DNA of 64,000 nucleotides, from positions 1,302,001 to 1,366,000 of the forward strand of contig CAXXJO010000002.1 of NCBI GenBank assembly GCA_963422285.2. Direction: 5' to 3'. A model generated the notes under the pieces. That model worked only from the letters and a program-made list of their open reading frames with translations. It had not been told where the DNA came from and searched no databases. Every line of letters begins with the position of its first letter. Position 1 is the first letter of the stretch. Shown here one piece after another: positions 1 to 8,569 of this stretch. Origin of the DNA: VXYL01 sp963422285 (GTDB taxonomy: Bacteria; Pseudomonadota; Gammaproteobacteria; Pseudomonadales; Azotimanducaceae). The position numbers and the translations under genes are program-made.

Positions 1-386
1 TAGTGCTGATCGCGCCGGACGCGGATCCGCCGGTGGTCAAGATCATGGACTACGGCAAGCACCTGTTCGATCAGAAGAAAGCCAAGGCGGCGCAGCGCAA
101 GCGGCAGAAGCATACGCATGTGAAGGAGATCAAATTTCGCCCCGGCACCGAGGAGGCCGACTACCAGCTCAAGCTGCGCAATCTGAAGCGCTTTCTCGAC
201 CAAGGCGACAAGACCAAGGTGAGCCTGCGCTTCAAAGGCCGCGAGATGGCCCACCCGGAGTTGGGAGTGACGCTGCTGAAACGAGTCGAAGGCGACCTCG
301 ACGAGTTCGCCAACGTGGAATCCGCCCCCCGCTTCGAGGGTCGGCTGATGACGATGGTGCTGGCGCCGAAGAGACGCAAGAAGTAG
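1..386 (+). CDS. infC: Translation initiation factor IF-3, C-terminal part (cut by window edge)
   Basis: About 128 C-terminal residues of IF-3, which binds the 30S subunit and controls start-codon and initiator-tRNA selection. The window opens inside the gene: bases 1-2 finish a codon, probably Leu, and the frame then runs to TAG at 384-386. The segment PPVVKIMDYGKHLFDQKKA (end of the N domain and linker) and the C-domain motif KEIKFRPGTEEADYQLK are family hallmarks, and the tail is basic (APKRRKK). rpmI and rplT follow in the usual order of this operon. The start codon, usually AUU in this gene in Gammaproteobacteria, lies outside the window, so autoregulation cannot be judged. Confidence 0.97.
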   Translation, partial: VLIAPDADPPVVKIMDYGKHLFDQKKAKAAQRKRQKHTHVKEIKFRPGTEEADYQLKLRNLKRFLDQGDKTKVSLRFKGREMAHPELGVTLLKRVEGDLDEFANVESAPRFEGRLMTMVLAPKRRKK

Positions 387-536
387 CCGCCCGCCTGATC
401 GAAAGACCCAACCGCAAGACACGGTGCCGACAGCAGCGAATGCGCCAGATAAGGGCATGCCGTGGCGGCTGAACCACGGCTGCCGTGAAGAACCAACGCC
501 CGCGGCACCAGTCGGCGGGCCGATAAGGAGAGATTC

Positions 537-737
537 ATGCCGAAACTGAAAACCAATCGCGGCGCTGCGAAGCGATTCCGTCGCACCGCCAAGGGCTTCA
601 AGCACAAGCGCACCAATAAGAGCCACATCCTCACCAAGATGGCGCCGAAGCGCAAACGCCGGCTGCGCGGCTTCAAGGCCATTTCCGCTGCCGATACGGC
701 CGCGGTGAAGCGGCTGGTGCCCAAGAAGGGCCGCTGA
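537..737 (+). CDS. rpmI: 50S ribosomal protein L35
   Basis: Protein of 66 residues, the normal L35 length, from the large ribosomal subunit. It starts MPKLKTNRGAAKRF and contains the conserved segment HILTKMAPKRKRRLRG; it is strongly basic throughout. A good ribosome binding site (AAGGAGAG) lies just upstream of the ATG. It sits 150 nt after infC and 21 nt before rplT. In E. coli the infC-rpmI gap region holds the L20 translational operator that controls rpmI and rplT; a similar element is plausible here but was not demonstrated. Confidence 0.97.
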   Translation: MPKLKTNRGAAKRFRRTAKGFKHKRTNKSHILTKMAPKRKRRLRGFKAISAADTAAVKRLVPKKGR

Positions 738-758
738 AGGGCTGCTAGGGAGAACGCA

Positions 759-1115
759 ATGCCAAGAGCCAAGCGAAGCGTCGCCTCGCGAGCACGGCGC
801 AAGAAGGTACTCAAGGCCGCCAAGGGCTACTACGGTGCCCGCAGCCGCTCCTTCAAGGTGGCCAAGCAGGCGGTCATCAAGGCCGGCCAGTACGCCTACC
901 GGGACCGTCGCCAGCGCAAGCGCCAATTCCGGGCGCTGTGGATCATGCGCATCAACGCCGAGGCGCGCCACCACGGCCTCTCCTACAGCCGCTTCATTGC
1001 CGGCTTGAAGAAAGCGGCCATCGAGGTGGACCGCCGCGTACTCGCCGATCTCGCGCTGCACGAAAAGGACGCCTTCGCGACCTTGGCGGCGCGGGCCAAG
1101 GCCGCCTTGTCCTAA
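759..1115 (+). CDS. rplT: 50S ribosomal protein L20
   Basis: Protein of 118 residues, the usual L20 length. L20 is an early assembly protein of the 50S subunit and, in E. coli, the autogenous repressor of rpmI-rplT. The sequence shows the long basic N-terminal extension (MPRAKRSVASRARRKKVLK) and the motifs KGYYGARSRSF and YAYRDRRQRKRQFRALWI. The ATG is preceded by AGGGAGAA. It lies 21 nt after rpmI and 67 nt before pheS, which fits one transcript running into the phenylalanyl-tRNA synthetase genes. I saw no clear attenuator hairpin with a T run in the 67-nt gap. Confidence 0.97.
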   Translation: MPRAKRSVASRARRKKVLKAAKGYYGARSRSFKVAKQAVIKAGQYAYRDRRQRKRQFRALWIMRINAEARHHGLSYSRFIAGLKKAAIEVDRRVLADLALHEKDAFATLAARAKAALS

Positions 1116-1182
1116 GCGCCGGCAAGAGACGCCGCAGGCTGGCTTCGCTTGGCGGCGCCCTGTCGCGGCAAGCGAGCGAACC

Positions 1183-2199
1183 ATGAACATCGAGAGCATC
1201 GAACACGCTGCCTTGGCAGCCATTCATGGGGCGGTGGACGACAAGACACTCGACGCCGCCCGGGTGCGCTTCCTCGGTAGAAAGGGCGAACTGACGGCAT
1301 TGCTGAAGTCCCTCGGCGGCATGAGCCCTAGCCAGCGTCCCGCCGCGGGAGCGCACATCAACGCTGCAAAAAAACGCCTGCTAGCCGCCATCGAGCAGCG
1401 CCGGGCAACCCTCGACAACGAGCAGCTGCGCCGCTCCCTGGCCGAGGAAGCCGTCGATGTCACGCTGCCGGGCAGACGCCGTCCCGGCGGCAGCCTGCAT
1501 CCGATCACCCGCACCCTCCGCCGCATCGAGCAGATCTTCGTGGCCGCCGGCTACGGCGTCGCCGCCGGGCCCGAGATCGAGGACGACTACCACAACTTCG
1601 AGGCGCTCAACATTCCCGCCCATCATCCGGCGCGGGCCATGCACGACACCCTGTATCTGGACAACGGCCTGCTGCTGCGCACCCATACCTCGCCGGTGCA
1701 GGTGCGCGTCATGGAGCAGCAGCCGCCGCCGATCCGCATCGTCTGCCCCGGCCGCGTCTACCGCAAGGACGATCCGGATGCCAGCCACAGCCCCATGTTC
1801 CATCAAGTGGAAGGGCTGGTGGTCGACGAGGGCATCGCCTTCGCCGATCTCAAGGGCACGGTGGTGAACTTCGTACATCGCTTCTTCGAGAAGGGCCTCG
1901 GCGTCCGCTTCCGTCCTTCCTACTTCCCCTTCACCGAGCCGTCCGCGGAAGTGGACGTGCAGTGCGTACACTGTCTGGGCCGCGGCTGCCAAGCCTGCGG
2001 CCGTACCGGTTGGACGGAGGTGATGGGCTGCGGCATGGTGCATCCGAACGTGCTGGCCGGCGTCGGCATCGACACCGAGCGCTTCACCGGCTTCGCCTTC
2101 GGGTTCGGCGTCGACCGCTTCGCCACCTTGTTCTTCGAGATCGACGACATGCGCCTGCTGTTCGACAACGAGCTACGCTTCTTGGAGCAGTTCTCGTGA
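1183..2199 (+). CDS. pheS: Phenylalanine--tRNA ligase alpha subunit
   Basis: Catalytic alpha subunit (338 residues) of the alpha2-beta2 enzyme that charges tRNA-Phe. An N-terminal coiled-coil region (about residues 1-85) is followed by the class II core: motif 2 around CPGRVYRKDDPDASHSPMFH and motif 3 as GFAFGFGVDRFA near the C-terminus. Between them the enterobacterial-type segment is replaced by a four-cysteine knuckle, C261-x2-C264 and C269-x2-C272 (CVHCLGRGCQACGRTG); such a metal-binding-like insert is known in some bacterial PheS proteins. The stop overlaps the pheT start by 4 nt (GTGA), so the two subunits are translationally coupled. The ribosome binding site is weak. Confidence 0.97.
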   Translation: MNIESIEHAALAAIHGAVDDKTLDAARVRFLGRKGELTALLKSLGGMSPSQRPAAGAHINAAKKRLLAAIEQRRATLDNEQLRRSLAEEAVDVTLPGRRRPGGSLHPITRTLRRIEQIFVAAGYGVAAGPEIEDDYHNFEALNIPAHHPARAMHDTLYLDNGLLLRTHTSPVQVRVMEQQPPPIRIVCPGRVYRKDDPDASHSPMFHQVEGLVVDEGIAFADLKGTVVNFVHRFFEKGLGVRFRPSYFPFTEPSAEVDVQCVHCLGRGCQACGRTGWTEVMGCGMVHPNVLAGVGIDTERFTGFAFGFGVDRFATLFFEIDDMRLLFDNELRFLEQFS

Positions 2200-4574
2200 A
2201 GTTCAGCGAGCGCTGGCTGAAGGAGTGGGTGCCGGTTGCGGTGTCCACCCGGGAACTGTGCGACCAGCTCACCAACGCGGGGCTGGAAGTGGACGGCATG
2301 GAGGCCGTCGGCGGCGAGTTCGTCGGCGTCGTGGTAGCCGAGATCGTGTCGGTGCTGCCCCATGCGGGGGCGGACAAGCTGTCCGTCTGCGAAGTGGATG
2401 CCGGCGCCGAAACCCTCACCGTGGTCTGCGGCGCGCCCAACGTCCGCCCTGGGCTGAAAAGCGCCCTCGCCACCGTCGGCGCCGTGCTGCCAGCAGGCAG
2501 GACGGTCGAGCGTACCAAGCTGCGCGGCGTGGTCTCGCACGGGATGCTGTGCAGCGAAGAAGAATTGGGGCTGGGCACCGACGCCGGCGGCATCCTGGAA
2601 CTGGATGCGCAACTGCAAGCCGGTACCGATCTGCGCAGTGCGCTGGCGCTGGACGATGCGGCCATCGAACTCGACCTCACTCCCAATCGCGGCGACGCCC
2701 TGAGCATTCGCGGCCTCGCCCGGGAAGTGGGGCTGCTCAACGACGCGACGGTGTCGGCACCGGAAATCCCAGCCGTGCCGGCCGCCACGGATGCGGTCTT
2801 CCCGGTGACCATCGAGAACTACGCCGGCTGTCCGCGCTATCTAGGCCGCGTCATCGAGGGGGTGGACATCACGCGACCCGCCCCACTGTGGCTGCGCGAA
2901 CGCCTGCGCCGCTGCGGGCTGCGCTCCATCGATCCTATCGTCGATGTCACCAACTACGTGCTGCTCGAACTCGGCCAGCCCATGCACGCCTTCGATCTCG
3001 ATCGGCTCGCCGACGGCATCATGGTGCGCGACGCGCGCCAAGGCGAATCCCTCGCCCTGCTCGACGGCAGCAAGGTGGCGGTCGACGAGACCACGCTGCT
3101 GATCGCCGACGCCGGCGGCCCGGTGGCCATCGCCGGCGTCATGGGCGGCGACCGCAGCGGCGTCTCGGCCGCCACCCGCAACGTCTTCCTGGAGTGCGCG
3201 TACTTCTCGCCGATCACGGTTGCCGGCGCGGCCCGGCGTTTCGACCTGCGCACCGACGCCTCCCATCGCTACGAACGCGGCGTGGACTACCGGCTGCAAG
3301 CCGAGGCCATGGAACGGGCGACGGCGCTGCTGCTGGACATCGTCGGCGGTCGTCCTGGCCCGGTGGTCGAAGAGGTCTGCAAGGGACACCTGCCCCGCGC
3401 CCGCACCGTGACCTTGCGCAAGGCGCGGCTGGATCGCCTGGTCGGCGAAGAAATCCCCGCCGCCGAAGTGCAGCGCATCTTCGAGCGCCTGGGTCTGGCT
3501 CCGATCGTCCAGGGCGATGGCGATGCAGCGATTTGGACGGTCACCTCTCCCAGCCATCGTTTCGATATTGAGCGCGAGGAAGACCTGGTCGAGGAAGTGC
3601 TTCGCATCTACGGCTACAACGTCATCGCCAGCCACGTTCCTGCAGCACCCCTGCTCCTCGGTCAACCCCGACGAAGCCGGCTGCCGGTCACCCGACTTGC
3701 CGACCTGCTAGCGCATCTCGGCTACGCGGAAGCCGTCACCTACAGCTTCGTGGACCCGCAACTCGCCGACATCCTCGATCCCGCCGCCGTTCCCGTGAAG
3801 GTGCTGAACCCGGTATCCAGCGAACATGCCGTCATGCGCACCAACCTGCTGCCGGGTCTGGTGGGCGCACTGCGCAACAACTTGGCGCGGCAGACCCAGC
3901 GGGTGCGCTTGTTCGAGATCGGCCAGTGCTTCCGGCCCGGCGAGTCCGGGCTGGATCAGTCGATGCTGTGCGGCGGCATCCTGTTCGGCCCCCGGGACGG
4001 GGAAAGCTGGGCCCAGGCCAGCGCGGGCACGGACTTCTTCGACGTGAAGGGCGATGTCGAGCGGCTGCTGGCATTAGGCGGACGTACCGTGGCGTTTGAA
4101 CGTATCGCGCATCCGGTGCTGCATCCCGGCCAGTCGGCCCAGCTGCGCATGGAGGACAAAGTGGCGGGACGTCTCGGTCGCCTGCATCCGGAAGTGGAAG
4201 CGGCGCTACGACTGCCAACGGGGGTGTTCGTCTTCGAGCTGGACGTGGACGCTGTGCGCGCCGTACGTCCGCGTCGTCACGACACCCTGTCCCGACAGCC
4301 GTCGGTGCGGCGCGACTTGGCGCTGGTGGTGGATCGGCACATCGGCGCGGCGCACATCGAGGCCGTAGTGCGGCGTTGCCTGGGCGAGTTGGTTGCGGAG
4401 TTTCGCATCTTCGATGTCTACCAGGGCGAGGGCATAGAACCGGGCCGGAAAAGCATCGCAGTCAGCTTGACCTTGCAGCATCCTTCGCGCACTCTTACCG
4501 ACGGTGAGATCAACCAGCATGTGGATGACACTCTGGCTGCCCTGACAGCGGAGGTCGGCTCGCGCCTGCGGTAA
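2196..4574 (+). CDS. pheT: Phenylalanine--tRNA ligase beta subunit
   Basis: Beta subunit (792 residues; E. coli PheT has 795) for tRNA binding, editing and structure. The reading frame is open further upstream inside pheS, but GTG at 2196 gives the canonical start VKFSERWLKEWVPV and a 4-nt overlap with the pheS stop. Domains in order: EMAP-like tRNA-binding fold (about residues 40-150, KLRGVVSHGMLCSEEELGL), B3/B4 editing region (about 210-385, with HAFDLDRLADG), B5 domain (about 400-470), class II-like core and a C-terminal ferredoxin-fold anticodon-binding domain (RQPSVRRDLALVVD onward). No truncation is visible. Confidence 0.96.
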   Translation: MKFSERWLKEWVPVAVSTRELCDQLTNAGLEVDGMEAVGGEFVGVVVAEIVSVLPHAGADKLSVCEVDAGAETLTVVCGAPNVRPGLKSALATVGAVLPAGRTVERTKLRGVVSHGMLCSEEELGLGTDAGGILELDAQLQAGTDLRSALALDDAAIELDLTPNRGDALSIRGLAREVGLLNDATVSAPEIPAVPAATDAVFPVTIENYAGCPRYLGRVIEGVDITRPAPLWLRERLRRCGLRSIDPIVDVTNYVLLELGQPMHAFDLDRLADGIMVRDARQGESLALLDGSKVAVDETTLLIADAGGPVAIAGVMGGDRSGVSAATRNVFLECAYFSPITVAGAARRFDLRTDASHRYERGVDYRLQAEAMERATALLLDIVGGRPGPVVEEVCKGHLPRARTVTLRKARLDRLVGEEIPAAEVQRIFERLGLAPIVQGDGDAAIWTVTSPSHRFDIEREEDLVEEVLRIYGYNVIASHVPAAPLLLGQPRRSRLPVTRLADLLAHLGYAEAVTYSFVDPQLADILDPAAVPVKVLNPVSSEHAVMRTNLLPGLVGALRNNLARQTQRVRLFEIGQCFRPGESGLDQSMLCGGILFGPRDGESWAQASAGTDFFDVKGDVERLLALGGRTVAFERIAHPVLHPGQSAQLRMEDKVAGRLGRLHPEVEAALRLPTGVFVFELDVDAVRAVRPRRHDTLSRQPSVRRDLALVVDRHIGAAHIEAVVRRCLGELVAEFRIFDVYQGEGIEPGRKSIAVSLTLQHPSRTLTDGEINQHVDDTLAALTAEVGSRLR

Positions 4575-4643
4575 TGCGCCTGTCGCCCCGTGTCGAACCG
4601 ATGTGGCATTGGGCGATCCATCTTCAGCAGGCGGAGTCCAGGA

Positions 4644-4955
4644 TTGAGCACATTGACCAAGGCGCGGATGGCCCAGCGGCTGTCCGACGACCACGGGTTC
4701 AACAAGCGGGAAGGCAAGGAGCTCGTCGATTGCTTTTTCGAGGAGATATCCCTGTCGCTCGAACACAACGAGCCGGTGCGGCTGTCGGGTTTCGGCAACT
4801 TCGAGTTGCGCGACAAGGGCGAGCGCCCGGGACGAAACCCCAAGACTGGCGAGTCGATCCCCGTTAGCGCCCGGCGGGTGGTCGCCTTCCGCCCGGGCCA
4901 GCAGCTACGCACCCGAGTCCACGCCTATGTCGAACCTGACGAAGAGCCCGAGTGA
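4644..4955 (+). CDS. ihfA: Integration host factor subunit alpha
   Basis: HU/IHF-family DNA-bending protein of 103 residues, one half of the IHF heterodimer involved in nucleoid structure, recombination and sigma-54 promoter architecture. The body matches the family: LVDCFFEEISLSLEH, VRLSGFGNFELRDKGERPGR and the DNA-intercalating arm NPKTGESIPVSARR. I chose TTG at 4644 because GGAG lies 7 nt upstream and the N-terminus LSTLTKARMAQRL then aligns with the family; the ATG at 4590 would add 18 unrelated residues. It follows pheT as in other Gammaproteobacteria, and its last 29 nt overlap the merR-like gene. Confidence 0.93.
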   Translation: MSTLTKARMAQRLSDDHGFNKREGKELVDCFFEEISLSLEHNEPVRLSGFGNFELRDKGERPGRNPKTGESIPVSARRVVAFRPGQQLRTRVHAYVEPDEEPE

Positions 4956-5289
4956 AACGCTGCCGCCGATTCCAGGCAAGCGCTACTTCGCCATTGGCGA
5001 AGTTAGCGAGCTGTGCGATGTCAAGCCCCATGTGCTGCGCTACTGGGAGCAGGAATTCTCGCAATTGGCACCGGTGAAACGGCGCGGCAACCGCCGCTAC
5101 TACCAGCACCGCGACGTCCTGGTCATCCGTCATATCCGCTCGCTGCTCTACGAGCAGGGCTTCACCATCGAAGGCGCACGGCAACGGCTGGCCGACAACA
5201 GCGCCCAAGCGGATCGCACCCGCTCCCGACTGCTGATCCAGCAGATCGTCGAAGAACTCGAAGACGTGCGGCGCGTCTTGAACCCATGA
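4927..5289 (+). CDS. MerR-family transcriptional regulator adjacent to ihfA
   Basis: Protein of 120 residues with an N-terminal MerR winged helix-turn-helix: YFAIGEVSELCDVKPHVLRY, then WEQEFSQL and NRRYYQHRDVLVIRHIRSLL, followed by a short helix that would form the dimer coiled coil. No cysteines typical of metal sensors are present in the C-terminal part, so the effector is unknown. This short MerR gene downstream of ihfA is a conserved gammaproteobacterial arrangement. It overlaps ihfA by 29 nt and its stop overlaps the next ATG (ATGA), so it is probably co-expressed on both sides. Confidence 0.92.
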   Translation: MSNLTKSPSETLPPIPGKRYFAIGEVSELCDVKPHVLRYWEQEFSQLAPVKRRGNRRYYQHRDVLVIRHIRSLLYEQGFTIEGARQRLADNSAQADRTRSRLLIQQIVEELEDVRRVLNP

Positions 5290-6377
5290 AAGTGCGCGCT
5301 ACCGGCATGGGCGTGCTGCCCATTGCCGTCAGCGACCGCAATACATGGCTGTGCGTGCGTCTCGCCACCAATGCCGGCGTCGCAGGCTTGGGCGAGGCGT
5401 CCTTGGGCGCAGCGCGGGAACTTCGGGAACTGGCCACCTTCTACGACCTGCTCGACCAGCCGCTGTCCATTCAGGCCTACCGGCAGGCCGGTCTCCCCAT
5501 GGCCGCCGGCGGCCGTCGCGCTGCCGCTGCGTTCAGCGCCATCGAGATGGCCTTGTGGGATATTCGCGGCAAGCTGCTCGATGCGCCCGTCCACGAACTG
5601 CTCGGCGGTCGGATGCGCGACAGCGTCGCCGTCTACGCCAATATCAACCGCATGACGAAAGATCGCTCCGCGGCGGGGTTCGCCGACAGCGCCGCGCTGG
5701 CCCTCGAGGCGGGTTTCCAAGCCTTCAAGGCCGCGCCGTTCGACGGCTTCCCCCGCGCCGACGCGCCACCAGAGCGAATCGAGGCGGCCACCGCGCGAGG
5801 GATCGAGGCCATGTTCGCCATCCGCGAGAAGGTCGGCGCGGATGCGGCGCTGAAAGTAGACTGCCACAGCCATTTCGACATCGAACGAGCGGTGGCCGTG
5901 GCGCAGCAGCTCGAACCCGTCGGCCTCGATTGGTACGAAGAACCGCTGCCCCTCGCCGATCTCGACGGTACCCGGAGGGTGCGCGACGCCATCGCGCAAC
6001 GGTTGGCCGGTGGGGAAAGCCTGTTCGGACTCGCCGGCTTCCTGGCGCTGTTCGCGACGCAAGCCGTGGATGTGCTGATGCCGGATGCCATGCTCTGCGG
6101 CGGCGTGCTGGAAATGCTGCACATCGCTCGCGCAGCCGAAGCGCACGGCATCGCCGTCTCGCCGCACAACCCTTGCGGACCGGTAGCGACCGCGGCAGCT
6201 CTGGCGGTCTGCGGTGCGGCGCCCAACGTGGAGAGCCTGGAACTGCAATGGGGCGAGGTGGACTGGCGGTCGGATATCCTCGAACCACCCGAGCTTATCG
6301 TGGACGGACGCATGAGCATCCCCGACCGCCCGGGTTTCGGCATCGATCTCGACGAGAGCGCCGTGCCCGCGGCATAG
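5286..6377 (+). CDS. Mandelate racemase / muconate-lactonising enolase-superfamily protein
   Basis: Protein of 363 residues. Enolase-superfamily enzymes abstract a proton alpha to a carboxylate using a Mg-bound TIM barrel; members include sugar-acid dehydratases and cycloisomerases. Visible features are the capping domain with AFSAIEMALWDIRGK, a KxxPFDG-like strand (FKAAPFDGF) near the expected catalytic Lys, and putative metal ligands in order: D in LKVDCHSHFD, E in WYEEPLPLAD and E in LAGGESLFG. The C-terminal HGIAVSPHNPCGPVATAAAL segment is also typical. ATG at 5286 overlaps the merR stop. The substrate cannot be assigned. The gene lies between the merR gene and tRNA-Pro, which are often adjacent in relatives, so it looks inserted. 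Confidence 0.85.
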   Translation: MKVRATGMGVLPIAVSDRNTWLCVRLATNAGVAGLGEASLGAARELRELATFYDLLDQPLSIQAYRQAGLPMAAGGRRAAAAFSAIEMALWDIRGKLLDAPVHELLGGRMRDSVAVYANINRMTKDRSAAGFADSAALALEAGFQAFKAAPFDGFPRADAPPERIEAATARGIEAMFAIREKVGADAALKVDCHSHFDIERAVAVAQQLEPVGLDWYEEPLPLADLDGTRRVRDAIAQRLAGGESLFGLAGFLALFATQAVDVLMPDAMLCGGVLEMLHIARAAEAHGIAVSPHNPCGPVATAAALAVCGAAPNVESLELQWGEVDWRSDILEPPELIVDGRMSIPDRPGFGIDLDESAVPAA

Positions 6378-6479
6378 GCTTGGAGCAGCGTTCGGACGAC
6401 ATCGCCGCCGTGCCGTCGGCGCCCTGGGGCCACCATCGCCAGCGTCGTCCGCCAAGCCGAACCGCGCAGGCTGCCCCTG

Positions 6480-6700
6480 AGCTGTCCGAACATCGTTGTC
6501 GTCGTCGCCGACCCGCGGCGCGACGACGCGGTGGAGATCGCCGGCACCAGCGCCGCATCCGCACCGGCTGGCGCGAAGGCATCGTATTGACGCGCCCGTC
6601 TCCAACTCGCCGCCATGCGTCCCGGCGCGGGCGACGCTGACGACCGGCCTGCCGTCCCGACGGCGCGGCGTCCGGAGCAACGCCAGCGGCACCGACGAGC
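6480..6700 (+). pseudogene. Relic of a type I sulfatase (N-terminal part)
   Basis: Two adjacent frames together resemble the beginning of a sulfatase. One reads CPNIVVVVADPRRDDAV, the usual first strand with metal-binding Asp, and stops at a TGA near 6588. The other carries PPCVPARATLTTGLPSRRRG, which contains the C-x-P-x-R signature whose Cys is converted to formylglycine. At least one frameshift and a missing C-terminal two thirds make it non-functional. The rest of 6378-6981 has no gene I can recognise. The intact sulfatase at 17.96 kb has the same signature type (CIPAR). Confidence 0.6.
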
Positions 6701-6981
6701 ACGGGTCGAGCCCTGTGTGCGGATGCCGATCGAGGGCCGACCAGCGCCTGCCGAGCGGCTGATCGCCTCTGCATAGGGGACAGGGACAAAAAACCGCTTC
6801 TTGCGCTGCGAACTGCTGATAGCCGGGTCGTTCCGGCGATCGTTCGGCAGAGGCACGGCAGTCGCTTGCAGCAAGTCCGGCTGTCTTCAAACGCAGGACG
6901 CTGCCAGCCCCTGCTCCTTGCCGCTGCCGTCCGGTACGATGGTAGACTGCAGCTGCGGTGGCGGGAACGCCACCGTTCGTT

Positions 6982-7058
6982 CGGGGCGTAGCGCAGTCTG
7001 GTAGCGCATCACACTGGGGGTGTGGTGGTCGCCGGTTCAAATCCGGCCGCCCCGACCA
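6982..7058 (+). tRNA. tRNA-Pro (anticodon GGG)
   Basis: A 77-nt cloverleaf with encoded CCA-type end (discriminator A plus CCA). The acceptor arm CGGGGCG pairs with CGCCCCG, the D arm is GCGC/GCGC, the anticodon arm TCACA/TGTGG encloses the loop CTGGGGG (anticodon GGG, reading CCC and CCU), and the T arm GCCGG/CCGGC encloses TTCAAAT. The first base C1 is normal for gammaproteobacterial tRNA-Pro. In relatives such as Pseudomonas a tRNA-Pro follows the pheST-ihfA-merR cluster, so its place here is ancestral, with about 1.7 kb of other DNA now inserted before it. Confidence 0.96.
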
Positions 7059-7146
7059 GACGCCGCGCCAGCCTCCCCTGGGAATCGGCGTGCATCGCAC
7101 CGAACGGCACGATGCCGCACTGCCTTCCGTCGCGCCCCTGGCCGGG

Positions 7147-7692
7147 TCAGGCTGGATACTCGTTGAACATGGACGTGCGCCCGCCGTCCACGACCAAGTC
7201 GTGGCAGTTCACGAAGCGGCCTGCCTCGCTGGCCGGATACAGCGCTGCGACGGCGATGTCCCACGCCAAGCCGGACTTCTTCAGCGGATTGGCTTTGCCA
7301 TCTTGCGGGCGTTGTCCGCGTCCGGCAGGGCATTGGCCCGAGCCGAACCGCCTCAGAAGATCGGGGTAGCGATGGCGTCCGGGGAGATGTCGTTGATGCG
7401 AACGCCTTGCGGGCCAAGTTCGACGCCGGCCAGCTTGGAGCAGTGGGTGACGGCGAACTTCAAGTCCGAGTAGAGGATGTTGCTCTGCAGGTGGCGAACG
7501 GCGGCGATGCTGGAGTTGTTGATGATCGAACCGCCACCGCCAGCAGCATGTGCGGCACCGCCGCCTTCATGCCCAGCACGACGCTGGCGAGCAGCAGCTT
7601 GACGCCGTGGTCGACATTCTCCGCAGTGATGCCCGCGACATTGCCGGCGGTGGGGCCGCCGGCATTGTTGAACAGAATATCGAGTCGAGAAC
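7147..7692 (-). pseudogene. Short-chain dehydrogenase/reductase relic
   Basis: Read on the minus strand in successive frames: RLDILFNNAGGPTAGNVAGI (the NNAG motif), then SIINNSSIAAV, YSDLKFAVTHCSKLAGVELG (YxxxK catalytic pair), RINDISPDAIATPIF, and after a stop GLAWDIAVAALYPAS and FVNCHDLVVDGGRTSMFNEY, with the C-terminal stop at 7147-7149. The order and spacing match a classical SDR oxidoreductase. At least two frameshifts and a stop break it, and the N-terminal Rossmann GxxxGxG region is missing, cut off where an ABC-transporter fragment begins. It is clearly inactive. Confidence 0.75.
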
Positions 7693-7788
7693 GGGGACGT
7701 GATTGAGGTTGGCGACCACGAGCAGCTTATGGCAAACGGGAATAAGTACGCCAAGATGTTCGCGACCCAGGCGGCGCGTTACCGCTAG
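7684..7788 (+). pseudogene. C-terminal tail of an ABC transporter ATP-binding domain (relic)
   Basis: A short plus-strand frame reads VENGDVIEVGDHEQLMANG, then NKYAKMFATQAARYR and a TAG at 7786-7788. This is the typical end of an exporter-type ABC ATPase, where D-loop and H-loop are followed by G-x-H-x-x-L and Y-x-x-L/M-F-x-x-Q. Nothing upstream of about 7684 continues the gene; the sequence there belongs to the minus-strand dehydrogenase relic. The junction near 7684-7692 therefore marks a deletion or rearrangement point. Confidence 0.55.
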
Positions 7789-7867
7789 CCTGGATGGAAT
7801 AGGGAATGCCAACGGCGGGAATCCCCTGTGATCGGAAATGGTAGGTGGGCGAATACGCCTGAGTCTA

Positions 7868-8060
7868 GCGGAGAGGATCATGGCGGATATGCGCTTCAGG
7901 CCCAGTTGCGGCCACTCGCTGCGTGAACTGCAGTGGCAGCGGATCTACGCATCGGTGCTAGGCTGCGAAGATCTGAACGACCATCGGGAACTGTACCGCG
8001 ACATGGCGAAAGAAAACGACGGGGGGGGGCATCCCCTTCGGCCAGCGACAAACCCCGCTC
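7868..8060 (+). pseudogene. IS1380-like transposase fragment
   Basis: A plus-strand frame contains HSLRELQWQRIYASVLGCED followed by LNDHRELYRD. This is a characteristic part of the N-terminal region of IS1380-family DDE transposases (consensus H-S-x-R-x-x-x-x-Q-R-x-Y, then G-Y-E-D-L-N-D-H). The frame degenerates after residue 45, around a run of nine G at about 8023-8031. No terminal inverted repeats or catalytic DDE residues were found, so this is a remnant, not an element able to move. From 8060 to about 8570 I recognise nothing. Confidence 0.6.
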
Positions 8061-8569
8061 ATCGTCTCCATCGTCATCAGCACTTCCCCGACAGTCCCCG
8101 ACAGCAAACCTCGCTGTTGTCGCCTAGAAGTCCGATTGGTCGTCGACGCCAGTGTCAAATTCCGTGTGGCAACCGCCACCACCCTTAACTTGCAGATAAA
8201 TCGCGTGGTACCGCACGTTGCGAAGTTCGGACCGGTAGAACCAGCTTCCCGGGAAGGCTGCCTTCCTCTGCGCCTAGTTCTCGGATGCGCTTAGCCTCCG
8301 CGGCGTGGACTACGAGAGGGAATGGGGCTGTGTTTCTCATCGTAAAGATCCTTGCGGCAGCCTAGTCGATGGTCCCGTAATAGCTGTTCCTTGGATGCTT
8401 ATCAATACTGTTTTTTTACAGGTTCCTGGGTTGGTTTCTCACCTTCGCCTCGGCAGGGAGGACCAAGCCTCATGGGGCGCTATCTCGCGAAGATGACCGG
8501 CTGGCCGCAGGCAGATTCTGCGCTCCTGCCCGGTTCTTCGTCGACGATGACACCGCGACGATGCTCTCG

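Noticed and set aside
1116..1182. A pheS leader-peptide attenuator as in E. coli
   Set aside because: The 67-nt gap between rplT and pheS has no Phe-rich short frame and no hairpin followed by T residues.
4590..4643. ATG at 4590 as the ihfA start
   Set aside because: It adds 18 residues not found in IHF alpha, while TTG at 4644 has a well-spaced GGAG and the expected N-terminus.
8019..8034. Run of nine G in the IS1380-like relic as a programmed frameshift or regulatory site
   Set aside because: It lies in a decayed transposase fragment with no continuing frame on the other side; a mutation or assembly artefact is simpler.
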